Part shown: piece after piece, positions 1 to 10,600 of the stretch
How positions within the stretch are numbered: position 1 is the first letter of the stretch
How the letters are laid out: every line of letters begins with the position of its first letter
NCBI GenBank assembly: GCA_914767715.1
Contig: OU612074.1
Coordinates: forward strand, 4,107,501 to 4,171,500
Direction of reading: 5' to 3'
DNA length: 64,000 nucleotides
DNA from: Membranipora membranacea
Taxonomy: Eukaryota; Bryozoa; Gymnolaemata; Cheilostomatida; Membraniporidae
The notes under the pieces: model-generated
Databases searched by the model: none
What the model was told of the DNA's origin: nothing
Seen by the model: only the letters and a program-made list of their open reading frames with translations
Program-made: the position numbers and the translations under genes

Positions 1-1090
1 AGGCAGGCAAACTCTACACTCCCCATAGAATATGCACAACCTGATTTAGATATATTCTTGACCATCAATAACTTCAAACTGTCACTTCTTGACCTGTAAA
101 TTCCATACCAAGTTGTCGATTAAGTCTTTAAACTCAAGGTAGTCCAGGATAAATTCTAGACACAAATTTCTCACAGAAAATGGAAGCAGGTGGCAATAGT
201 AGAAGTGTTGTGTATACAGCTATTCAGAAGTTTGTAGGAAAAACAGGGATAACTGTAGGCTTCTCAAATCAAATTCAAATTGTTTATCTTTCATTGGGAT
301 TTTGGGACTGTTGTAGCTATAAGTAGGAGGAAATGACTCAAATTTGATTTATTTCCACTAATATCAGCAAGAGCAGTTAAATACAGTTGATGAAAAACAG
401 GACCATGCACATGTTACACCATAGATATGATACTGCTCAGTAATGAACCAAAATAACATTGATGAAATTTAATGAAAATGTCATACCCATTACCTAATGA
501 TGTAATTTGTTCAAGCGTCATATATCATCGAACCAAATTTTCTCTCCTTCCTTGATTCATTCTGTCTTTTTTTAATGACCAAACTAAAAGTTACATACAG
601 TACCACAACAAAGTACCTACCTTAAATATTTGAGGTTATAGACATGATTCCAATTTCGATACAGAATATTTTCACCCTTACAAAGCAGGGCATTTATATT
701 TGTAGCCTGATCTCTTTCTAATGAATAGATTGTCCGTTCATTGTCTAGCTTCCCTTAACATGGTACAAACAAGTTAACAATCACACAGATACTGAGCACT
801 GATTTTCAATCTATTGTATATTGTAATGGCTTGATATTGTTGACAGAACACCCTGTGCAGGCCAGTAACTATAGTGGCAGCAGGGAGGAGCTGCTTATTC
901 TAGAAAGCTAAGTAAAGGCGCCCAAAAACACTATATTATTGTATAATCAATATTGGCAATTGCTCCTTTTTGTTGTTTTAGGTACTACCTTTTTTACGAA
1001 GAGGCAAAATAAAATCGTAATACTGTGGACACGATAGACCTTCTGTATGTATGGTCCTGATCCGATCTTACCAGGTTAGGATAAATTGCT
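1..1090. other. Intergenic, no gene recognised
   Basis: I find no open frame with protein-like composition, no recognisable domain and no RNA gene here. The stretch is AT-rich single-copy-looking sequence. The short open frames lack homology that I can recognise. Confidence 0.5.
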
Positions 1091-1094
1091 AGCC

Positions 1095-1215
1095 AGTGGA
1101 AAATCAGAAATGATATCCAATGTTGGGAATCGAGTCTTGATCATATGAAAACAATTCCTTACCCATAACCATCTGAGTGCTACTCACTCCACCAGGAATC
1201 CTCTTTGCTATGAGC
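1095..1215 (-). repeat. tRNA-derived SINE-like fragment
   Basis: On the minus strand there is an A-box-like block (TAGCACTCAGATGG, with two extra bases relative to the polymerase III consensus TRGCNNAGYNGG). About 45 bases further on is a B-box-like block (GACTCGATTCCC, compare GGTTCGANNCC). The spacing and order match the tRNA-like head of a SINE, but no cloverleaf can be closed, so a working tRNA is unlikely. Family and exact ends cannot be set from one copy. Confidence 0.35.
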
Positions 1216-2028
1216 TTACGGCAACCGAACTGGTATTGCTTCTTTCCTTCAAGGATTTGTGCAGCTCCCTACCATATTTATTCCCTAAACACTAGCCCCG
1301 CCTAGTAAGAAAGTATAATCAGCAAGATAATCTCTTTGAGATTGATGAGAGTGATGGGGCGGACATTGTTGCACTGAAACAATGAAGAGTTGGCAGGTTT
1401 CAATTGAGATGTGGGTGCATAGGCTCATAATGGAAAATGAAAATCAGCACCATGGATTTTCTGCTGTATTGAATACAAGATAGCTCTGTTTGTTTTGATT
1501 TTACAATAGGCTGATCACTCAAACAGCTCTCTGACGTCACAAAACGTTAGCCTGGCTTGATGTGAGCGTTTTCGGGAAGGCCTCTACTGCGATAGATATA
1601 AAATGCATTAAGAGTGGACCAATTTTCTAAAGAAGCACATCATTACGGAGCTTAGAATCAGAGAATAATTTGATACATGAATAAAATTGATCCACCTAGT
1701 TGTTTAATTGATTCATTTGCTTGCTGTGAACGTGGGAGTTGCGCTGGCGCTAGGGGTCGGTAATTGGTGGTCTAGCATAGACAAAGCCTTTATTTGTATT
1801 ATGCAATAGTATGACTTCACAATTTGTCTTTTTGTATACAATAGAAGGCTTTATTTCATCGTATCTTGATCGTATATCTTACACAATTCACTAGTAATCG
1901 AGCATCCGAACTGAGCACATCGGAACCAAGGGCACTACATCTTATTTCGATGTGTATCAGGACTAGTCCTATAGCCCACTATCTCTATTATATTGGATTG
2001 CTAAACTATCCCCCTATAATGTGATTAC
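1216..2028. other. Intergenic, no gene recognised; CRE and TATA-like motifs
   Basis: No coding feature is visible. A perfect CREB/ATF palindrome TGACGTCA lies at 1532-1539 and a TATAAA at 1597-1602. That spacing resembles a core promoter, but no downstream gene on the plus strand can be connected to it before the LRAT gene, so the motifs may be chance. Confidence 0.3.
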
Positions 2029-2163
2029 TGTATTGGGATCGCCAATTGAATATCCCGTGACTCACGCAGCAGACAACAGTTACAGTCATAATAAAGTTAC
2101 AATTGTACTGCTAATTATTCTACTGCGTGAGTTACGGGATATTCAATTGGCAATCCCAATACA
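2029..2163. mobile_element. Short foldback MITE-like element with ~40-bp inverted repeats
   Basis: The left arm begins TGTATTGGGATCGCC and the right arm ends with its near-complement ATCCCAATACA. The arms pair over about 40 bases, with a mismatch and a one-base gap, around a ~50-bp centre. No protein is encoded. The structure is that of a non-autonomous terminal-inverted-repeat element; I could not define a target-site duplication. Confidence 0.6.
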
Positions 2164-2895
2164 CTTGCCCTCATTGATATGAATTAATAGATCAGTGGTA
2201 AAACACATAGCGTGACTATTTGTGAAGATATGCCATCAGTATAAGGCTTGTGTCAGGATATAAATGAAGTTAAAAATCATGCAGCTTATACATTACGCAT
2301 GATTGAGGCTCCAGTAACAACCTTCAAAAACTCAGGCAAGCGCTGCTTGACCAAAGTTTACGAGGGTCAGCTATAACAGATTCTGAACTTGTGGACAAAT
2401 TAAAGATGACAATTGCTGTCCAGCAACCATACATGAATAGCCATACGCCTGCTCAGGGTTAGATATGTACATGTAATACATATCAGTGATTGGTCTAAAA
2501 CAAATATATTAGGTGCCAGCAGGAACTTAGTGACTCATTATTCTCACTAAATCATTTGGCTAGGAGGAATGTGTTTGAGAAGTTATAGTCAGCCACAGAA
2601 AATAATACAAAAAACAATTCTAGTCTGAGAAATTCTGTTCAGCTGTTCAGTCTATTCAGCCTGTTCAGCAATTTACAGTTACCGGCCAAAAACAGCTGAC
2701 AGGAGCACTGGATGTGTTTTACTGGGCTGTAACAAACTACAATATTAGGGTGGACTGACTGTATACCAGGCCAGGGGCCGTTGTTTGAAACCAAAGTATT
2801 AGAGACTATTTGACGAAACTAACGTTGTCAGAAACAACAGCTTTATACCCGTGTAGACTCTTTGGTATCCCAGTTAAGCTTTAGACAAGTGCCTG
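2164..2895. other. Intergenic, no gene recognised
   Basis: No coding, RNA or repeat feature is clear. Around 2638-2670 a TCAGC(C/T)TGTTCAG-type motif recurs three times in short succession, a minor local repeat. Confidence 0.4.
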
Positions 2896-3170
2896 ACACC
2901 AGGTACACATAGGAACAGTTTGCTCCCTCTTATCTGTTGTGGTGGGGGGATATTGCAAATGTTTGGTATCCCTCCGCCACCACAGGTGGAACAAACTCGA
3001 TTTAGGGTAATAGGGGTCCACTTAGAACAAGTTTGTTCCCTCTGTGGTGGCGGAAGGATATTGCAAATGTTTGGTATCGAGGTGCCTCGATACCAAACAT
3101 TTGCAATATCCCTCTGCCACCACAGAGGGAACAAACTTGTTCCAGGGTACACAGGGGTCCACTAGATTCC
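2896..3170. repeat. Palindrome cluster; 118-bp near-perfect inverted repeat
   Basis: Positions 3025-3142 form an almost perfect palindrome with 58-base arms and a 2-base centre at 3083-3084 (core GGTATCGAGG-TG-CCTCGATACC). A related but diverged foldback unit sharing the ATTGCAAATGTTTGGTATC block lies just upstream at about 2915-2990. Both are flanked by direct copies of AGGGGTCCACT (about 3012 and 3158). Several open frames pass through it on both strands, but only because the sequence is self-complementary; they are not genes. It probably derives from repeated insertion or inversion of a short foldback transposon and could extrude as a cruciform. Confidence 0.75.
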
Positions 3171-3489
3171 AATAGTGCTGGTCAGGTCAGAATAACTAGG
3201 GATATGGTAGAAAAATCCTTTTACCATAACAGCTGGAAGTTCTGCATTGAAAGTTATCATACGACTACTAGATTGTGTTCATGAAGTATGACAATGTTCA
3301 GGGTATTATTCGTAACATATATCAGACATCTAATGTCTAGGTAACAGTTAAGTAGCTCTCAACATCAATATGGTTGAAGTTCCCAATTGTTGTCGATGTT
3401 TGGCCTGATGATGCCTTGGCTTGGCAGATGATCACCTTACTGACAGTGGAATGAAAAGAACAGAATAGATTAGTATTGTGTGATGAACA

Positions 3490-3506
3490 GGGGGGGGGGG
3501 GGGGGG
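3490..3506. repeat. Poly(G) run of 17
   Basis: Uninterrupted run of 17 G on the plus strand, adjacent to the TTAA-flanked inverted-repeat element. Length may be an assembly or sequencing artefact. Confidence 0.8.
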
Positions 3507-3657
3507 TTATATGAAGAGTTGATCCATCTATATATATTTTTTTTTGTAGAGGCGGCTGAGGTATATATAGCAGCTATTGATAAACATGACTCAGCAGGTA
3601 CAAGTAAGTAATATAATAACAGATCATACATTCGAATTCTGGCAAATAAGATCTTAA

Positions 3658-4199
3658 AGACTACGGAAGGGCCACAGCAATAAATAGTCTGGCAGCTAGT
3701 TCTGCAGTAAGTATGCAATATTTTCACATTCAATTCAGAATTTCAATTCAGAGCACTTTTTGGTAAAAATGATGTGTAGTGTTAGGAATTGTCCTCCCTT
3801 CTCATCTATGAGCTATGAGGTATTTATGCGCCCTATTGCTGTGCCAACATAATAAGCTAACATTTCATAATACATTTAATTGCCCTACTTTCCCACATAA
3901 GTTCAAAATTAATGTAGTTCCATTGTCAGGATACATTCTACAACAGTAGATAACTTCATTTAATAATTTTTACAGTTGTCTCAAGTAGCTAGAATTATTA
4001 GCTTATTAGGTTGGCACAGCACTAGGGCGCATAAATACCTCATAGTCATAGCTGATAGATGACAAGGGAGGACAATTCCTAACACTACACAGCATTTTTA
4101 CCCAAAAGTGCTCTGAATTTTCTAAGTGTGAAAATATTGCATACTTACTGCAGAACTGGCTGCCAGACTATTTATTGCTGTGGTCCTTCCGTAGTCTTT
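3658..4199. mobile_element. 542-bp MITE with ~200-bp inverted repeats and TTAA flanks
   Basis: The outer ends AGACTACGGAAGG and CCTTCCGTAGTCT are complementary, and pairing continues for about 200 bases into each side, through blocks such as CAGCAATAAATAGTCTGGCAGC and AGGACAATTCCTAACACTACA. The middle is AT-rich and non-coding. TTAA occurs immediately outside both ends (3654-3657 and 4200-4203). A TTAA target duplication is the signature of piggyBac-superfamily transposition, so a piggyBac-mobilised non-autonomous element is the best guess. Open frames inside are by-products of the repeat. Confidence 0.7.
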
Positions 4200-4203
4200 T
4201 TAA

Positions 4204-4450
4204 TGGGCTTGAGCTGAAACATAGAAAGTCTCACATTTAACACGCAGTCTAGCCCTGAAACTCTGTTTTTTTTAAGTCATGTGAAATTATGTGGATGATA
4301 TGACAATGGATAAGTCACAGTTGTAACAACATCTTGGTCATGTCTAATGGTCAGACACTTAGCAGTTGTAACCGCAGAGCAGAGGTTTGCACAACTTCAC
4401 CGTTACTAACATATATGCTGACAGCAGTCTCAGCTGATCCTCAGAGGTTT
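4204..4450. other. Upstream flank of the LRAT gene, no gene
   Basis: No coding or RNA feature seen between the TTAA-flanked element and the promoter-like block. Confidence 0.4.
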
Positions 4451-4467
4451 TATCAGCTCTTGCAGTT

Positions 4468-4540
4468 TGAGTGGTTTTCATGACGTCAGTGGTTTTCGAG
4501 TGGTTTTCATGATCCTTAGAGCATTGATGTGTATATAAAA
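4468..4540 (+). promoter_or_regulatory. Candidate promoter of the LRAT gene: CRE, repeated GAGTGGTTTTCATGA, TATA box
   Basis: A near-tandem motif GAGTGGTTTTCATGA occurs twice, with a third partial copy between. The perfect CREB/ATF site TGACGTCA (4481-4488) is embedded in it, and a TATATAAAA box follows at 4532-4540. The TATA box would place transcription start near 4,565, about 400 bases before the first recognised LRAT exon. The link to the LRAT gene is inferred from position only. Confidence 0.4.
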
Positions 4541-4962
4541 ACTAATCGAAGATCCACTGAGGTTGCAACATCTGCCAGTTGGTTTCTAACTCTGTTAAGA
4601 TACTTTAGTGCTTATGATAAGCTAGGGACCCGAAGAGGTTGATATCAATTGTTGGCTTTGGTGTTGGTTTTAAACAGGTGGTCATACCGGCTACACGCTC
4701 CAAGGAAAAAAAAAGAAATGTTTCCATATGTGCAATGCCACAAATTGCTCTCAGCTTGCAGGTCAATTAGCTTTTTAGAGGGACTTAAATCCAGGACTTT
4801 TAGCTATTGTGCGATGAAGTTCATGCATTGTAACATCAAATTGTTTCAGCTCAGAGTGGATGCCATGGCTCAAAAAACTCGTCAGTGTCCAATACATTAA
4901 CAAACACAACTTGATAAGCACTAGTCTGAGCCCCCCAGACTTTTACGTCAAGTATCACACTG

Positions 4963-6006
4963 ATGATTCATTTTTTCATGCAGACAAAAGGACATGCTAG
5001 CAAATGGAGCTACGACTCCGAAGAAGTCACACTGGAAAGGATCATTGCAGAGCCTGATTTACTACAATTCGCAGGACATTACTACGTTGAAAGACACAAC
5101 ATGTATAATCATCATTTCCTGCTATCTAATTGTGATTCGGGTGTAGCTGAGGTAAGTTCTTTCGGCCCTAGACATACTTCACTATCAAATACACAGTTAT
5201 TTAAAACCAAGTTCTATGTCAGGCCCCCATCCACCAGGTTCCCTTAGATATATGTATATTAAGTTTGACCTCAGAACAGAAAGAACGAATAACCGATAAG
5301 GTCTCATTATTACTGTTATCTATCAACCTGAATAAACTTTGATTTGTTGAATTCCAGATAAGTGCTATAATTTAGACCAATATGAAAAAGTCCCCATACC
5401 TGTCAGCTTTCATCATTTCATCGAGGGTTATAACCTCAAGTGAATTTCAAATTTTAACTGCTATTTTAACTAAGAGGCTCGGCAACCCAGATTTTGAGTC
5501 CCAACATGACATATCTTGAAGATTTGTGCTTGGGATCAGGTAGTATACCTACTAAATGCCTTTAATTTCAGTTGAAAGCATCACTTGTTCACTTTGATGG
5601 AGAACTGATGGACAAGTCTAACGCTACGGTCAAAGAGGAGTCATTCACTCTGATCAAAAAAGAAGGAATATGGTCAGTTGATGCTGTTAGCGAGAGTGTC
5701 AGAAAATATGCAGAGGCACTGATAAACAAAAGATGGCACCTAGTGCATGATAGGGAGTATCCAATGAGCTTTGAAGGCAAATGTGAGGCTGTGAGGTCAG
5801 CAAAAAGTTGCGAAGGTAACTACCCAAAGTATGACTTCTTCAACAACAATTGTGAACACTTTATACGTGAAATTCTAACTGGAAAGAAGGAGAGCAAGCA
5901 GATTGAGGAGCTTAAAGATAGACTTGATGTCTTTGTCCCTTGCTTGTGTATAGTTGGCGGTATCCTTATCATTGGTATCATTTTTAGAAAGGTTAAAAAT
6001 CTTTAA
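4963..6006 (+). CDS. LRAT/PLAAT-type acyltransferase-like protein, C-terminal membrane anchor
   Basis: Two exons are visible: 4963 (or 4984)-5151 and 5572-6006, joined in phase 0 across a GT-AG intron. The product is about 207 aa from the ATG at 4963. A strong acceptor (tttttcatgcag) ends at 4983, so the true exon may start at 4984 with the N-terminus on an upstream exon not identified. The LRAT domain is recognised by the His-containing strand YNHHFLL (residues 48-54) and by NNCEHF with the catalytic-type Cys at about residue 157; both hallmarks are intact. Known family members transfer or remove fatty acyl groups through a thioester on this Cys, acting on retinol or phospholipids. A hydrophobic segment at about 183-201, followed by basic residues, matches the C-terminal anchor of PLAAT proteins. 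The substrate cannot be told. Polyadenylation signal at 6178-6183. Confidence 0.82.
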
Positions 6007-6177
6007 TAGATAATAATCGAGCATTGGTATCCGATATCCAGAGCATATAAATTTTAGTTGATTCTTGCTGAATATGAGACTCTAGGTAACTCAAACTCCA
6101 CACTTTCGCGCACAAAGCGTATAATACCACTGCTATGAGACTTTCAAACATATACAAGACAATGTATTATGTGGCTA

Positions 6178-6183
6178 AATAAA
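6178..6183 (+). terminator. Polyadenylation signal AATAAA of the LRAT gene
   Basis: AATAAA lies 172 bases after the stop codon, and a second copy follows within 12 bases (taaataaag). Canonical position for the 3' end of the LRAT-domain transcript. Confidence 0.6.
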
Positions 6184-6189
6184 GTTTAA

Positions 6190-6732
6190 ATAAAGATCGT
6201 TTCTTGGCCTATTGGCTAAGTTCAAATTGTCACTGACAATGGCCGATTAGTGCCAGTTCAGTTTTGGCAGCTCGCTGCACACCCATGATTCGGAGGTCCT
6301 CCATGGCCTCACCTCTAGGATGCATTCTAGTTTTCTAGGATGTATCACATTCTCAGTATGAGGATTTAGGGCACCTTGCGTCCCTCTTTAGGGGCAGCCC
6401 AATCTTCTGTTTCTTACTAAACAGCAAGTTTAAATTAAAATGAGTTAGTACATGGTTTAATCTATGACTAGTTGTGAGATGTCTGTGTAATTTATCTGAA
6501 TCATCTCCGGGAATTGTTAGCATTGCAAGACACAATACAATGTACAGTCAGCTTCAGTTGATTTTGGCTTGAGTCAAAGTTATGATATGAATTGATTTGA
6601 ACTCGTTTATGAAATTTTGCTCTTCCGTGAGTGATAGTAATAGCATAAAACTATAATGGAACAGCCAGCTGCTATTTACTTCAGATGAAGTCAGAGTTTA
6701 GATAAGTTATTGTTATTGGACTCGAGTCAGAG
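6190..6732. other. Convergent intergenic space between LRAT and methyltransferase genes
   Basis: The two genes end tail-to-tail about 730 bases apart (stops at 6006 on + and 6733 on -). No gene or RNA is visible between them; it should contain both 3' UTRs. Confidence 0.5.
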
Positions 6733-7587
6733 TTATGGTAAGGATAAGTTATTGATAGCGTCTCTCATAAGTTTAATCTGTGGGGAGGTAACTCTACAAC
6801 ATCCTCCGATTAGCTCAGCTCCCTTACTCACACACATCTCTATAAATGTGGGGATATCAGGGAGTTTGTTGTCTCCCTCCCAGCCTGTACCTGATATCCA
6901 GTTCTCACCGCTGTAAGAGGAATTGTGACAGGTGAGAATTAGATGAAAATGTGCCGCTTCTACTGTACCAACTGGAATACCACAAGAAGAATGCGATTCA
7001 TAGCTCGAGGGCCCTCACTGTTTCAATCAGGGGCGGGGGTTGCATGCCCCAGTACAGCCGAAGCACTGTAGTTAATGACACTTGTTCTCATGGCAGGCAT
7101 AGACACTGTCAACCTCAGATAAAACAAGGAGCTTTGTTCAATATTGAACAAGCCGGATATCTTTTCCTATCCTATACATTCCTCGTGCTAAGGTCCCCGA
7201 TGCTTTGCACGGTTTTGGTGAGTCGCTTGTAAGATTTAGGTGGGGGGGGGGGGGGCTCCGGTGTTGGGGCAAGAGTCTGGAGTGGAAGGGGGGGGGGGCT
7301 TAGACTAGTCTGTAACTTAACTGTAACAGGGAACTCATAACTATGTTTGGTTTCTTCGATAAATATTTCAGGCCTACCTATTAGGATAAACAATGAAAGG
7401 TTTTATCCCTCTGTAAACTTGAAGTTCATCTAGTAAAGAGCTGATTTGATCTGGAGAGGTACAGTTAACTCCTACATGAGTTATCTGACTACAGTGAACT
7501 CCTGCATGAACTGCATCAGTTAGAAGCTCTCCATGATTTGTCAGCTTTTCATTCTTCAAATGAAATAATTGTTCAGACATTTATATA

Positions 7588-7619
<32 letters not shown>

Positions 7620-10600
7620 CTTTTATTGTCAATTTACAATCATCTTTATGAATGTTTTTCATGCAGTGCGTTGATAGTAGTTGTTTAAATAAGGTATCTG
7701 ACAATGGATTAACAACATAACTTTTAATGCACATACTAGGTAGAACTTATCTTTTCATCCATAATATTTCCCATCTGTTATATTTATGAAAAATCAAATC
7801 TTCTGTGAAAAATTTGATTACTCATAAGTATAACAGATATTTTGAAACTTTCAGGTTATTTAATGTCAGTTGATAGAAGTTCTCATTGTTTGCACTGGAA
7901 TGGGGAGGGGGGTAGAGTATGTGTTCATTCTCTGCCCGGTTGCTGGTAGAGGCATTCCATTCTCAACCACAGCCCACTCAATGATCAATAATGAAATGCC
8001 ACAAACAGCAACCCATGCCACACTGATGACATGATATACTATTTCATGTATATCTCTGATAGATAGAGATAATTAATTCACTTAGCATGAGTACCATCAC
8101 AAGGAAGTTGGTGTGACCACAAGAGGTGAATTTCATTAATTAGGGGTGGGTAAATGTTAGGTACTCAAACTGAATTGACTCTAACGATCAGAGATACACA
8201 ATATGTTAATAATGAAGTCTCGATGTCAGTGTGAACCCATGCTAGTTATGATGGATTATTGCGGACTGTGTTATGATTATAATTACCTGACATGCGTATG
8301 ACAACCAGGCTTTACTCTTACTAAACTCCTCAGTGAGTAATCTGATAAGAGCTTCACCTTCCTTCTGGACTGGGATCGTCTCAAACGCAAACCACTCTAC
8401 ACCAGCCTCCTCTAGTGCCTGTTATAATACATATATATATATATATATTAGGTATCATGACATGGGGGGGGGTGTGACTGTCAAGTTTGCAGAATTGGTA
8501 GGGGGTGCAAGACGATAATGATCATACAGGTACAATTTATAGGTAAAAGTAGACCAAGTTTGTCCGTTTGCCTGCATTCGGAGTTGTTCCCGATCCACTG
8601 GTCAAGTGACATGTGGAAGGGTGCCACTTCAATGCAGGCAATTGGATTAATTTTGATCTAAAGTAAAAGAGATCCAAATTCATATCACGCCATGTCGAGT
8701 CGGAGAAGCAAAAAAAAGCAGAAGGCATTTCTATTCATTATACAGGGGCTATAAGCTGGGTGATGATGAAATCAGTTTGATTCAGAATTACACACTGCGT
8801 TAGTTGTTATTATCTGCTCTTGTACTGTGAGTAGATAACTCAGTTATTGATTGTAAATTAGTAGCTGTGCAACAGAATATTAAAATATGCGCAATAGTAT
8901 CGTATTGTATGAATTTTAATCTAAAAAAAGAGCTTTTTGTGACCTTCACAATCTTAATAATGATGTACGTATGTATGTATTGTCTCAGGATACAATACAT
9001 ACATACATTGTTAGGTTATCATATTACCCAAATCTCTCAATAAAGTAGCAGTAAATTGCATCATTGGAAACTATTTCACCAATGAACTATGTTGAGTTTA
9101 ATGGCTTTAAGTGTTTAAGCCTGGTACCCATCAACTGCATAACTGATATGTTGTGCTGCATTTTGTGGTACCCACAAATTCTTTAATGATTGCCAGTGCA
9201 AAATCTTAGAAATTCCTGAGATTAAAAAAGCACATTGGTGGGTACAAGGCTTTAGGAATGCAAAAAACAACCACTGTTCATATCAGAAGGAAATAAGGAG
9301 CAGAAGGGCATTATAGAATAATGTAATCTATTTCAAAGTGCGAACACCCAAGGTCTAGAAGGTTCTAGAGTATGTTATCTCCCCTGTAACAGGGTCAAAC
9401 TAAAATGATGATCCACTTACAACATAACTGTAAGCCTAGCCCGGACTTGCCTGGGACAGTTACAAGGCTGCTCTACTTAAACTGTAATTGATCAAAAATC
9501 ATATTGGACAAATGTAGCGTAGTCAGAGATATTTTAGTGCTAATCCGTAACAGGGGAGATAACATACTCTAGACTCTTCTAGACCCTGGGTTTTCGGACT
9601 TTAAATTAGGTTACATCATTCAATAATGCCCTTCTGCGAAAAAATTTGTCAAAGCTCTGATATGAACAGTGGTTGATTGTTGACAGTTTTATGTGGCTTT
9701 CTCTTACAATTTTGTGATTATTATTAATATGGGGAGAGAATATTGGCCAAACAAATGGTATTTGTGTCAACACAAACCTTCATTCTTGGTCTGTGCCAGT
9801 CCATGAGCTGGTCTATAGTCATACTATCAACATATCTACCGTGATACTCTGAGCCGTCGTGTTGAGCTGCACCGTAAGGACCGATAGAGCCAACTATGTG
9901 TCTGTAACCGGCCATTAATAAAACAAAACATCAACCTATGTGAGGAAAGTCTCTGCCTACAACATTGAATCTTCATCAGTATGTTTTGGTCACACTTCAA
10001 CCAGTGTCTAACCTAGAGAATTAGCCTGTATTGATAGGCCCACCTCCACAAAGTATGTGATTGCAGGCTCATATTTATTGTGGGAACCATATACTTATAA
10101 ATGCTTATTGATATTTTTATGGTGGGAACAGTATGAGTCGGAATAGTTGATGTGGTTACACATAATATCACTGGGCTTTGTTGATAAAACTATTTATTTG
10201 TGGAAATTGTTGTTAGCAGATGTTTGCCTCAAATAGCGTGCCTTTTGTATACCTGAACATTGAAAAAATGAAAGACATTAAAGTGTCTAGGAAAGCAAAA
10301 AACGACCGCTGTTCATATCCAAGCTTTGACATTGCAATGAACAAAAAATGTAAATTTATTCGCACAGAGATATTATTGAATGATGTAACCTTATTAAAAT
10401 TCCCCTGTTACAGGTTAACACTAAAATATCTTTGACTACGCTACCTTTGTCCAATACTGTTTTTTGATAATTTTCAGTGTAAGTAGAGCAGCCTTGTAAC
10501 TGTCCTAGGTAAGCCCAGGCTTACTGTTACACTGTAAGTGGATCATCATTTAAATGTGAATCCGTGACAGGGGGGGATAACATACTCTAGACCCTTCTTG

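Noticed and set aside
2874-3284. Overlapping open frames on both strands across 2.87-3.28 kb
   Set aside because: They arise because the palindrome reads the same on both strands; the proteins are mirror images of repeat units and match no domain.
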